DNA of 64,000 nucleotides. Origin: Labia minor. Its lineage: Eukaryota; Arthropoda; Insecta; Dermaptera; Spongiphoridae. The first letter of the stretch is position 1, and the number at the start of each line of letters is the position of its first letter. The stretch covers positions 73,433,719 through 73,497,718 of the forward strand of contig OY720348.1 in the NCBI GenBank assembly GCA_963082975.1. Reading direction: 5' to 3'. Shown piece by piece: positions 42,007 through 54,681 of the stretch. The notes beneath the pieces were generated by a model. That model ran no database searches and was not told where the DNA came from. It worked only from the letters and a program-made list of their open reading frames with translations. The position numbers were made by a program, and so were the translations under genes.

Positions 42007-42271
42007 TATGACATTAGTCGAAAAATAAAAAAATTATTGTCAATACATTCAGTTCAGACCATTTAGATTAAAACTTAAAAACTCCTGAATTTAATTTGAA
42101 TTATTTTAATATAATATCATAAATGGCTTAACGAAATAAATCTGTTAACTATATATATATTTTTTATTTTTTCATTTTTTTTTATTTTTATAATCACTGT
42201 ATATTATTCTTATTGCACTCGATTATTTACACATTCATACTGTATACATTTGTGCAATAAAAGGATTTATT

Positions 42272-45200
42272 TTATTTAGATACAAAGAAATTTGGGTTTG
42301 GACCCATTTGTTGGGGATTTTGTTGATTATTTAACTGACTTCTGGTATTAGTGGCATATAATTGTTGCTGAAAATTATGAAACTGTTGAGCATAGTTTGG
42401 ATCAGCTGTTGTTGGGCCAATGAAGGGAGAGTTTTTAAAATTGGTGGATTGGCTCATTGATGGGGGAAGCGGTTGACTTGCATCAGGAGCTCCAATTGCC
42501 ATTGGGGAGGATTTGGATCCAGGTACGAAGAGTTGTTGAGGAGGTTGAGGACCTGTAGGGGGGCCCGAGACATTTCCAGGAACTGATGGGCCCATATTGG
42601 GACCAGGTACATACATTTGTTCAGGTTGACCTGGTTGATTCGGACTACCTGACATTCCAGAGAACATTCCGCCTCCAGCGCCACCAGCTCCAGGCATCGG
42701 TTGCATTCGCATCATGCCTACCGAAGCTCCGGGACCTGGTGGTCCAGGTCTTAATCCTCCCCTCATCGGAGCCATTCCCATCCCTGGCCCTGTAGGCATA
42801 ACCATGTTGCCTGGACCCCCTGGACCGGTCATCCCCATCCCCATCATAGGTCCATTGACTGGATTACCAGGATGTCCAGGATGAGTACCACATGGAGGTC
42901 CAGGACCCATCATTCCATTCGGCCTATTCATTGGCATATTCAAAGGAGGCATTCCAGGATTAGGTTGTCCTCCATTAGGAAAATATTGTAAATTATGAGT
43001 GGGGACTTTTGAATCAAGATTGGAAAGTGGATTAGTAAATCGTTGCAAAAAGTCTAAACTAGGTGGAGCGCGTGGGCCAGAACTGCCTGGCTGTGGTTTT
43101 GCTGGCAAGTATTGAATTGTATTCGGTGCACTGGCTTTAACTTGTACATTAGCACCATTGTAAGGATTAGGTACTGTAGGTCGACCTAACATTCTTTGAG
43201 GCATAGGATTTCCAGGATATTGGCCAGGAACTTGGACTCGAGGTGGAACCATTCCCATCATCATATTGCAAGGTTTCGGAGAAACTGAACACATAGGTTG
43301 ATTCATACCAGGACCTGTGGGATTCGGGACTGAATTAAATTGCATTTGCTGAGGTCCTTGCGTTGGTTCCGTCATAGGGGGCATCGGTGGCATTCCCATA
43401 TCATTCATTTGCATTGGATGCATTGCACCAGGATTAAATGGCATCATTCCCATGCCACCTGGTGGTTGGGACCCACCAGGAGAATTTGCTACCTGATTTG
43501 TTAATTGTTGGGACATTTGAGCCATTGATGTTATAGGATCAAAATGCGCTCCTTTACCATTACAGGGAATACCCGGATTAAGAGGTACATTATCAGCGCG
43601 AGGTGTATAAGGACTCGACGGCCCACTTGATGGCGAATCCATAAATAAAGGCCCAGGTCCTACTTTAGGTTGATTCATGAAATTAGGATTTGTTAAGGGT
43701 GGAGGAATTGGGCCGCCCCCTTGAGTCGGAAAACGTGGGGGACCCATACCATCTGGGGTTAATTGAGGACTGCTCGTTAGAAATCGAGAGCTAACATCAG
43801 CATTCGGCGTCTTTACAAGAGGTGGAGCACCAGGAGCTGCAACTGGTCCAGGATATCGTGGTTGACCTGAAGGGGTATTAGGTCCTGATCCAGGAGTAGG
43901 TGGGGGTCCACTATTTGGAGGTTGTGCTTGTTGTCCAGTATTTTGACCTGTGGTGGGAGCACTTCCTGTGCTTGTGGGAGGAATCGATGGCTGTGTCGTT
44001 CCCGACAAAGATTGAGATGTCGGTACAGTTGATTGTGTTGTTGGAGGTTTACTTTCTCCACCAGGTGTATGAGGGCTTGGAACAGGATACCGATTAGCTG
44101 CAACATCTGGGGTATTTGTAGTAGGTCCAAATCGTGTTCCACCAATTTCAAGAGAGGTAGGGGTAAGTGGGGTTGATGGCCCTGCTTCAAGAGTAGATGT
44201 AGCAGAAACACTAAAAAAAAGCAATCAAAAAAAAAAAGAAAGAAATGTTAAACATAGATTGATTGGAAATGGAAATGATATTTGAAAAATTGTCAATAAA
44301 TTTTAATAGAAAACAACTTTATCCTATTTATAATTTAAATAAATAATGAAAATGGTGAAATCATATTAAATTTAAAAATTGAATATATATATTTTAAATG
44401 TTTTATTTATAATTTTATATATCAACAATAAATTATGTACTAGATATATGCACTCCTATTTATAAATCAATGAAAGTTCTCACCAAAGTATTCAAAATTG
44501 TATTTCAGAAATAAAGATTAATAAAGTAAATAGATAAAAAAAAAATTTGTTTAAAAAAATAAAAATGAAATGAATTATATAATTACATATATTTTCAAAA
44601 GAAATAATAAATATAGAATATATCTATTATCTATCTAATTTTGTTTTCTTATTTATCTAAATGAAATTATTCTGATTCTAATTAAAAAATAATTTCAAGT
44701 TAATGAATGAAATTTCACTTACGAAGGAGATTGAATATTTGTTTCTTTTAAACTTGTATTGGGTTGTTTTTGGATCGTTAATTCTTGACCTTCAAAAGTA
44801 TTAAGATATTGAATTTGTTGAGGTGATGGAACGGGCATAAGATTTGGCTCTTTGCCAGGTGTCGACGCTGTTGGACCTGATTTAGAACTCCCTATAAAAA
44901 ATAAGAGCTTATAAAAATGATACTTTAATGAATAATTATAAATCTTTTTTTTTTTTAGATTACTCACCTGGAGCCTGAGAAGTTGGTGTGGCAGGAAACT
45001 CGGAACTACTTTGAGTTGTATTTTGGGAATCTTTCCGCCCTGGAGAAAGGTGTGTGGCAAGAGGTGTGCCGGGATTACTAATGTTCGAGTTTAATGGCCG
45101 TGAAGCCGATGGAGAGTCAAGACCTGTCGGACTGGGACCAGCACCAACAAATCTTCTTCCAGAATCTGCAGGTGAATTTAAAGCTGAAGTTCCGTGTGGC

Positions 45201-47689
45201 GAAGGAAGTGACAGATTTGAAGTAGGCGGGTTTGGTGATCCTGGATTAGGACTTGGCATTGCTGTGGGGACACTCGCAGAACGCGGAGTTTGATGATAGG
45301 GAGGAGGAGGACCTTGGCCTCGTTGCCCTTGACCATTGGTTCCTGGTCCCCTGGGTACTGACTGGGTACCCATTCCTGGACTTCCAATTCCAACGTTCAT
45401 GGGTGCAGGCGATGGTCCAGGAACACCGCCAGGACCTTTCTTTTTGCGCTCCTCATAAAATTGGTGTTGTAATTTTTGCCATTCTATTTGAGCAGCAACC
45501 GATGTTGGTGTTATTTGATTTTGGGGCATTGCTCCCATATTTGCCATTGGCATGGATGTATGAGGAGCAGGCATTCCATGTTTATGCATTATGCCAACCA
45601 TCGGATCTTGATGATGCTGCTGTACTGGAGATTGTTGATAGGGTGTTTGTTCAGATGGGGGGCCTGGAGATCCGGATCCAGTCTGTTCTGGTAAAAGAAT
45701 TTGTGTCATGAATCGAATCATTGCTAATTGCTCTTCTCGATGTTGACGCTGCTGCGGAGTTAGATTTTCATCAGGCACTTTAACACCAGTAAGCGATGGC
45801 TGTGGATTCATCAAATTACCAGGACTTGCAGGACTATGATGAGGGCCGGCAGTATGACTTGGGGAACTGCTCATCATACAAGCGACATTGTCCATTCCAG
45901 GATTTTTCATGGGACGAGTACAAGGGGATGGTCCAGGACCACCCATCATCATTGGATTTGGCCCACCTGGACTCCACATATCGGGGCCTGGAGCAGGACC
46001 CATTTCAGGGAAACCAGACGGTGACATTCCAGGTTTCATCCCTACATTAGGTGGTGGTCCAATACCAACAGGTCCTGGATGCCCTTTTTGTTTCATTTGT
46101 GCAAGATTATTTAGCCATTGGGCTGGATTTTGTCTGTTAAATTGATTGGTTTTTAAAGGATGTTTTTCTAAATATTTTTTAGTTCCCGGTTGTGCACAAT
46201 GGAAGGCAATAATTGAAGGTGCCTGACCATGGAGGACGGCATCAGCAGACTTATTAGCCAACTGTGTTGAGAAGACAAAAATCTGGCTTTGTTGTTGCAT
46301 GTATTGAGCTTCTAAAGTCCCAGGCTGTTTATTAATAACGTTACTTGGAAGTGGTTGAACTCCATTCGTGGGAATTGGAGGTCCAGATAAAGGGGCTCCA
46401 CTAGCAGAGAGCCCCACTGCAACATTAACTCCAGATTTCTTCTTCTCGTCGTTTTCTTCTAAATAAAGCAAATAAAATGATTATAAATTTTATTTATATA
46501 TAAAACAATAGATAGATAGATAGATAGTTTTATAAGGAATTTGCGGCAGTTCCCTTTAATGAATGTTCAATTGAAGAATTGGTTTGTATTTTTTTTTTTT
46601 ATAATAATACATTCAAAACTAATTAAAAGTAATTTAAATATATTAATTCATTTTTAATGAAAAATTTGAAATCTATATAAAATATTAATTCTTTGGTTCA
46701 ATAAATATAAATATCATATAAATTGACTATAAATGTATATATCAAGGAAGATTGAATTTAAGTTAAGAAAAAAAAATGAAAAAAAGAAGAAAAGTTTAAT
46801 AATATTAAGAGAGACAGTTTTGATAATTTTTAATTAAATAAAAAAATAAACTTATCAAAAAATGTTTAGTTGTTTTGAAAGGGGAATTTATTGTATATTT
46901 AATATAAATTTTTTCAAGTTTAAAATAAATTTGATTTTACCCCGAGTAAGAATTAGCTCGCAAACTCCTAAATAAAAAAAAAGTGAATGCATATTTTCGC
47001 TATAGGTTTATATAAATATACATTCTAAATAGATTAAATGGGTTGATTATTGTGGCCCAAATTTTTTTTTTTCATCAATAATCAACCAAATTAATTTTCA
47101 ACATGAATTATACCTGAATTAAATTCATGAAGACTGCTTCCATTTAATTCATTTTTTACTATCGCGCATGTAGAAGCATTATCCGTTGAGTTTTCTTCGA
47201 TTTTTGTTTCTAATGGAAAAAGAGAGAGGTTGTTTTTAGGAATAAATAAAGAGGATCATCGATTGATGTGGACTTACCATCTGTGACATCCGCAGAGTTA
47301 TTGGACGGTGGCCGAACACGGGTTGACACTACCGTGCCTGCATTCGTGGATCCAATTGGTAAGGGAGCTTGACCAACGCCAACGGCCGAATTGTCATTAG
47401 GCACGGCTGGCGTCGTTGGAGTGCCGGTTGGTTTCCCCTCGGACCCAGGACCGACAGGAATATTGCCCTCGACACAAGGATTACCTCCCGAGGTGTTCCC
47501 AAGGGGGGAAGCCTTTTTGGAACTTTCTGCCTCGTCAGGCACTGGGGCACCTCCAGAGGCACTGGTGGGTCCTCCGGGGCCAGGGCCATTGAGGTCGGGA
47601 CAGGCTTCCTCTTTCACCGAGGTCTCAGGCGCCGGCCCAGATTCTGCCGTCGCCGGGTTGCTTTTATCTTTTCCACTCTCCTTTATCAT
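42272..47689 (-). CDS. BCL9: BCL9 / Legless, beta-catenin co-activator of Wnt signalling
   Basis: Exons: 47689-47278, 47209-47114, 46458-44968, 44891-44723, 44210-42272; 1368 aa, frame closed. Three BCL9 homology domains are visible. HD1 is IFVFSTQLANKSADAVLHGQ followed by SIIAFH (residues about 229-252), which binds the Pygopus PHD finger. HD2 is TPQQRQHREEQLAMIRFMTQ followed by ILLPEQ (about 403-428), the helix that binds beta-catenin/Armadillo. HD3 is IEWQKLQHQFYEERKKK (about 494-510). The rest is Pro/Gly/Met/Ser-rich, ending with the conserved LQYFP-type motifs (TIQYLP, NLQYFPNGG) and many PGMG/MGP repeats. The ATG is the first in frame after an upstream stop. It acts in the nucleus to link beta-catenin with Pygopus at TCF targets. 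High GC relative to its surroundings reflects the Pro/Gly composition. Confidence 0.93.
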
Positions 47690-49568
47690 CGTCGAGATTC
47701 GACGATCTTTTGGTTCGAATGACCATCACATTATTCTCTCTCGCATCTATCAAAATCAAAATACAAACCAAAATAATATTGATTTAATAAGAAAAGCATT
47801 TTAAAACAAATAAATTGAAAAAAGATTAAATGTTGTTTAAAATAAATATTTATTATAATTTCTAATAGAAGTAAATGTTTTGGAACTGAATAGTCATTTT
47901 GATGATAAAAGTTCAAACCTTTGTTTACAAATAAACAAACGTAAGATGAAAATATATTATTAATGCTAATAATTAATAAATTAATCCAATTCATATTCTG
48001 AATTTACATTTATATAATCTTGTTTACATTGATATTATTTTTATTTACGTCCAAAAAGAAAGGTTATTTTCAACGAAGCAATAATTAACATAATAGAAAA
48101 TTATAAATAAGGGAGAATAGATCTAAAAATTACAACTAAAAAATATATACAGAAACAATAATTGGTATATTTGTGATAAATAAATATATTAAATGAGTTT
48201 TATTGTTATTTTCTATTAAGCTTTTTTTTGCACATGGCGTACCTGGTATAAAGGTCTTGAAACATTCAGAATTGTTTCCTTTTCAATTCAAGAGAGAATA
48301 GTAAAAAAAAAATATCAAGAAAAGAGCACATTTGCAGAAAGAACTATTTTTATAGTTTAACAAGAATAAATTTTAGGGCACTACTACATAATATTTATAT
48401 AAAGTTACAGAACAGTGGATAAAGCAAACGCCATTTTAAAGTTGGTTGAATGATTGGCCGCGTGTGACGCTGAGCGCTGCAATTCGTTTGTGCCAAGGGC
48501 AATCATGGCGGCAAAATAGCTATTCTTTTAAATATATTGAATTTTTCTTTTTATTCAAATTTTAATTACAATTTTTTCTATTATTTTTATAATTTTATTA
48601 CAAGAGTATTTAATAATATTTTTTTTAATAGATCAGACCTTATTTATTAATATGGTAACAATATCGAATTTTCGATTTCTTTAACGCACCAATCTCACTC
48701 AATATTTAAATTAATTAGAATATTTAACTTGTCATCGCCACTCTTGGGTATATTTTTGTAATAAATCTTTCGCAATATTTTATGTTCAAATTTGAGATTT
48801 AATTCTCAAGGTGTGATACCCAAAAAAATATTAATTAATCAGAAGTAATATAGAATTTATTTGGAAAAATAATCCTGACTAGATTGAAGATATTCCTACA
48901 AACAATTATTTGTTTATATACTTAAAAAAAATAATATCTGATACACTCTTTAAAATACGGTTCTGAAAAAAAGAATAAAATATCATTTATTCTTACCATA
49001 GATATAAAAATTGGAATCTTTTAAATTTACAAAAGATATAAAATATTTTTTTATTTTTATATCTACAAAGCAGTCTACATTAATACATAAAATGATTAAA
49101 TATTTAAAATAACATTTTATTAAAAAAACGAAATTGAATAAATTTTCTAAAATTATAATATAGTTACTCAATTATTATGAATAATAAAAAAAATCTTAGT
49201 CTTTTGGAAATTTTGATATATTTACTCTTAAAATTATAATTTTAAAAATTTAAAAGTTGTCATTTCCTCAATTCACTTACTAAATCTTTTGTTTATTTCA
49301 AACATGACTCAATAACATTTCACTTCCAACCTCTGAGAAAATGAATTATCTTCAAAAATGTTGAATAAAATTAATGTAATTAGAAGGATTGTTATTTAAA
49401 TAATAAGATTATTTAATCAGATGGATGTTAGTTCTAAAATTAACCTTTGCATATTGATTTATCTTTCATTTAAATAATTAAATAGCATTTTTATAAAATT
49501 AGATATTAATATTTATTGGAAAAAATTAAAAAAATGCGCTTATACATAAAAATTTTATTTAAATTATT
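47690..49568. other. Intergenic region upstream of BCL9, with a CpG-containing block
   Basis: Mostly AT-rich. The block 48425-48525 is GC- and CpG-richer (GGCCGCGTGTGACGCTGAGCG and ATGGCGGC) and could be the BCL9 promoter or an untranslated first exon. No open frame of note runs through it. CDC40 ends at 49569 on the same strand. Confidence 0.4.
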
Positions 49569-52500
49569 TTAGTCCCAAAATTTGATCTCTCCATCCCAGC
49601 CTGCTGTTATAACTTTACTAGGTTCATGAGGGTGACATAGGGTGCTGATACACACACTGTTATGAGCCTTCCACTTTTTATATAGTTTAGTAGTTTTCCA
49701 ATCCCATATATAACATTTTCCATCGGCATCGCCAGAATAAAGATAACTAAAATACAAATAGAGTAATAAAATATTTTGAAGATATTATTGAAATAATATA
49801 AATAAATATATTTCTACCTCATGTCTGGTGAGAAATCAATTGAACAGGCATAACCGGCCACCATATGTCCGGTAAACACTTTATTACGATTCAATTTAAA
49901 TCGATTTAATGCTGAAAATATTACAATTTTGTTATCCATGCTTTGACATGCTAGCCATTTTTCATTCGGTGAGAGAGTAACGGCTGGCATCGAATGCATG
50001 GTTGGGTCTGCAATATATTTCATATCTACTGGAATATCCCTAAAAAAAGATGTTTTAATTATAAATATAAGATTTGAGAGTAAATAAGTGTATTAAAAAT
50101 GTAAAAATTATCGAATGGTTTTGTGTTTTGTTAGATAATCGTTGACTTCATCATTAATAATAATAGATAATAATAATAAATCATCATAGATTAATAAAAT
50201 AATTACAATTGTATTATTATTTTCACTATTAAAATACTTACCATTCCCATACACGCAAACTTTTATCATCTGAGGTTGTTACAAATCGTCTATTATCGTC
50301 TACAAATGTGATTGTATTAACAGCAGCTAAATGTCTATCATATTCTTGGACAATTTCACCTGATCTAACATCCCACTAAAAGTTGTAAATTTGTGATTAA
50401 TAATATTTGATGAAAAAAAAACCTAAAAAGGAAATTGATTAAGATAAATAAATATTTATTCATACTAACACAAATTATTTTTTTATCTGATGTGCCAGCA
50501 ACAAATAAATTTTGTTTTTCATTGTCTGGATTAAATTTGACACAATATGGTATTTTTCTGCTTGTGAATCTTGAAATACATTGTCCCGTTTCTGTATCCC
50601 ATAGTTTAATATATTTGTCATATCCTAAGAATTTAGAATTTAAATGAATTAATTAAAGAGTACAGAGGAGGATATATATAATTATTTATTAGAAGAGAAT
50701 ATACATAATTAATTATTATAAATTTTACCTGCTGATAAAAATTGTTCTCCTGAATTATTGAAACAAATATCGCGCACAGCTTTATCATGGCCATAATAAG
50801 TTCGTACGCATCTACGTTGATTATAAACCTCCCATAACTAAAATAATGCAAAATTATCTTTAAAACAGAAAATAATAATAATTAAAATTAATTTGATTTA
50901 ATTAATTCTTACTTTCACTCTACAATCCATACTGGAAGACAGTAATAAATGTGCATATTTTGGAAACCATCGAATAGCTGAAATGCCCTTCAAATGGCCA
51001 GTAAATGTATGAATCTGTTTCTTTGGCAAAAAACAACGTTCAGGTGGCATATCAGATTTCAAATTTACACCAACATCTTGAGGAGGATGTAAAAATGTTC
51101 TGCCCTGATAATCGCAAGTATCTTTGACTAAAATAAAAAAATAAATGAATTAGATAGCTTATTCAAGTAATTGATTAAAAATTTACAAGTAACACTTACT
51201 ATGAAGAACAGATTTTTCATCGAAAGATTTTTCTTCTTGATTTTTTCCTCTTTTATTTTTCTTAGCAAGTAATTCTTGTAATTCGGCATATTCTTCCTGA
51301 AATTTTCAATATCAAATTTAATATCTGTAATATTAATAATTAAATATAACTATAAAACATAAATTGACTTAATTTATTTTTAATTTTCATTAAGATTGTA
51401 TTTTTTGAGAAATCAAGGAAGTATTTAAGATGATCATGAAAGGGAGTTAATTGACTTTTAATAATTATTCATCGAAATTAATATCAAAATGCATACCTTT
51501 GTTTGGTTTATTTTCATATATGGAGTATAAGAACATTTTAAACAATGTAAGGTCCGAATACGAAAGGATTGAGATAGAATGACTGGATTTTGAGTTCGGA
51601 AATGTTTCATGTATAAAATAAAGATTTTGTTTATAGATTAAATGAAAATTATTAATTATATTATTAGTTCAATAAATCTTTCAAATAAAGTATATTATTA
51701 TAATAAATAATAAAGAGATTAATTTTTACCTAAATAGTTTCTTTTCATATTGATTCACATGTATCAAATAGTAATATAGTGTGTTAATATAAAACATCTT
51801 ACCTCGGTTGGTTTGGCAACTTTCTTTTCATCAATATAACCACCCCAAGGGCCAAGGAAGTTATCAATGTCAGACGGATTATCATTGTGTAAACGCTTTC
51901 TTTTTTCACTAGTTTTAGGTTCTTTTTCTTTTTCAGGCATGTTAACAGAATCGTCCATTGGATCCATATAATCATAAATAGGGTTCTTTTTAATAATGCT
52001 TGTCCCCTCAGTTGGGTCTAAAGCATAGCCTAAAAATAATTAATTTGGTTAATAGAAAAATTTATTCAAATAGTTTGAAAATAAATTTGAATAGAAAGTC
52101 AAGATTTAGATTAATAGGCAAATAATGTTTATTTATTTTATTTTGTAGATTATGTTACGTTATGTTTTTTTTTATTTAGTTTTAGGTATATATTATTTGT
52201 AAATATATAATTAACTTATTTTTAAAATGGAATAATCTTGATATAACAAATAAATATATGATTAGTATTTATATTAGTTCAAGATCCTTCTGGACCCAAA
52301 AATTTTACCAAATAAAAAATAAATACCATAAGTAACAAAATTTCTTCGTTGATTTTCAAATTGAAAATCACTTATATGTGTTGGTTCCACATATCCTGAT
52401 AATATATTTTTTTCAACTATATTTTTTTCCGCGTGGGATGGATGTACTGGTCCATTTTCGGGTGCAAATAGTTCCTCATATGGTAGATTGTAACTAATTT

Positions 52501-52786
52501 CTTTTGTTGACGAATCAATTACCCTCAGTTCATTTTCCAAACCCTGAAAATGTCAAATTAAATTTAATTTCATAATTTTAAAATATATGTAGATCCTTAA
52601 GAGATATAATTGAATTACCGTTGCAATTGCAGCTGGTGCAGAGCATATATTTTTATTTAATACTTGAATAGTTTTATCTTGGGAAGGAGGTTTCAAATGA
52701 GTTGTGTCATTTAAAGGTTTAATATTAGAAGGTAATTCTGTATCAGAATCATCACTATTTGAATGATATTGCAATAAAATATCCAT
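49569..52786 (-). CDS. CDC40: Pre-mRNA-processing factor 17 (CDC40/PRP17), WD40 splicing factor
   Basis: Exons: 52786-52619, 52543-52327, 52017-51803 (see below), 51296-51200, 51127-50913, 50837-50729, 50624-50470, 50375-50242, 50039-49818, 49746-49569; 569 aa. It acts in the nucleus at the second catalytic step of splicing. The N-terminal part has [20 protein letters not shown] and [19 protein letters not shown]. The C-terminal half is a seven-blade WD40 propeller with [110 protein letters not shown] and [13 protein letters not shown]. At exon 3 the homology-preferred acceptor (52031-52032) would restore the conserved GYA but shifts frame, because four T follow where three are needed. The AG at 52018-52019 keeps frame but drops about four residues. 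Confidence 0.93.
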
Positions 52787-54681
52787 TTAATCGTTTAAAT
52801 AAACTATATTTTATTTTAAATATTAAACGTCGCAAATTAATTGTTAAAACTTATGTTTTTTGACTAATATAAATAAATATATAAGATTAAATATACAGTA
52901 CATACTTTAATTAATTAAATTGTTTGGAAAATAATATGACAGTTTATTTCTGATTTATTATATATTTATCTTTTAATATAGTTTTCTATTTTGCCATTTG
53001 ATTTTTTTTATAGGTTATGTTATTTATAAAAAAAACTTCACGGAAGTTTATAGAAGGTATATCAAAATGTTAAAAAAACTAATAAATTTGTTTAAAAAAG
53101 TTTGTAAAATTATAAATAATTATATTATAAATTTATTCTTTTTATTTTAATTATATATGTATATAAAAAAATTATGTTTATGAAAAATAATAAAACTTAA
53201 TTTCATAAAAAATTTTATAATATAAATTAAAAAAAATTCTTATTTTATGAATTTTTTTCTAACACTTTATAAATAAATTATATTATAATTATATAAATTC
53301 TCCTTAAATAATTTTAAAAAATAATTAATAAATTTTTTTATATTAGAGTTTAATAGGACGAGTTGTTTCTTTTTATCCAAGAAATTTTAGAATTGAATGT
53401 CAAATGATTGTCTATAATTTTACCTCTATGAGATTTTTATAGTTATTTATCTATTCATAATTAAGCACACAAATTTATTCAATATTTTTGTTTTTATTTA
53501 TTTTAAGTTTCTCATTTATGGAAATTGTTTTTTAGATGAAGTTTATTTGATATGAAATCGATGATTTACTGTTGGTTTTGATCGTTGAATGTGTTAAGGT
53601 GTTTTTTGAGCAAGAATAGCATAGTGCATAAATGGCGAAAAATAAATTTATTGACATTTTTTAAAATAACTTTGTGTGATCTCTTCGAGATTTTTCACAA
53701 TGCAATTGACAAATCAACGTAAATATAATATAAATATTAATTTTCAATATATATTAATCACCTATCTTTTCTCTTTAGACGACTTCATTTTGGAAAATTT
53801 TAATTGCTTGTTAGAATATTTTTGTCATTTTATATATATAAGTATATATATACAAATATATAAATATTTATTTGATTATAAATCATAATTTTAGGTTTCA
53901 AAATATATTAATCAAAAACTAAACAGATACTTTTACCTTTAAACGTATATTAATTAAATTTATTATATTTTCTAAAGAATAATTTTCGTTTTATAAACAA
54001 AATTGACAATTCACAATTAATATTTTTTATTATCAATTTCAAAATTTTGACATATAAATATATTTAATGTTTAAACTTACTTTGATCTTTTTAATTATAA
54101 CTTTTAAATGAATCTTATTTTTAGAATAATATTAATTTGGATATTTTTAACCACATTTAAAAAAAATTAAAACAAATAAATAATTTCCCCCTTTTTTTAA
54201 AATAATATATTATTGAATTGTTTTTTATTTAATAAATTATTTCCTAATAATAAAGTTTTCTTTTTTTTTAACGATGGCATGAGATTATGATTAAATAATT
54301 AATTTTATAAAACTTATTTTATATCCAAAATTAACATGATCTATATTTAATTAATAAAACAGAAAACAATCAAACTATTTAATTTTTTATGATTATTATT
54401 ATGAATAAAAAAAATCTCAATTTTTGTATAAACTTATGTCTCAGTCTGGATAAATTAAACTAATATTTATTATATATTTTTTTACTCGTATTAAGTCCAA
54501 TTTATTATAAATTTATTATTTTATTTATTTATTGAAAAAATTTATTTCTTAAAACGTCTTTCATATCATTTATATTGTAGTATTATTATTTAAATCATTC
54601 AATATATTTTTCTAAATATATTATAATTTTTTTTTAATTTTGACATTAATAATTAATAATCTATTATTGTTCCTGTTGCAG
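52787..54681. other. Divergent intergenic region CDC40 / BMP receptor
   Basis: Very AT-rich. The first coding exon of the receptor (signal peptide) must lie upstream of 54682, either here or further left, but no candidate is convincing. One weak option is ATG at 53700 (MQLTNQ) before a GT at 53720; its continuation is not signal-peptide-like. Confidence 0.35.

Noticed and set aside
42586..44211. Several 65-132-codon frames overlapping the last BCL9 exon
   Set aside because: Alternative frames of GC-rich Pro/Gly codons; the BCL9 frame is supported by conserved motifs and splice phases.
45253..45711. 152-codon plus-strand open frame inside BCL9
   Set aside because: It is a shadow of the Pro/Gly-rich BCL9 exon on the opposite strand; composition and lack of domains show it is not a gene.
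53700..53880. Candidate first exon of the BMP receptor
   Set aside because: A MQLTNQ start followed by GT and a downstream AG exists, but the spliced peptide is not a clear signal peptide and no phase-1 donor leads to 54682.
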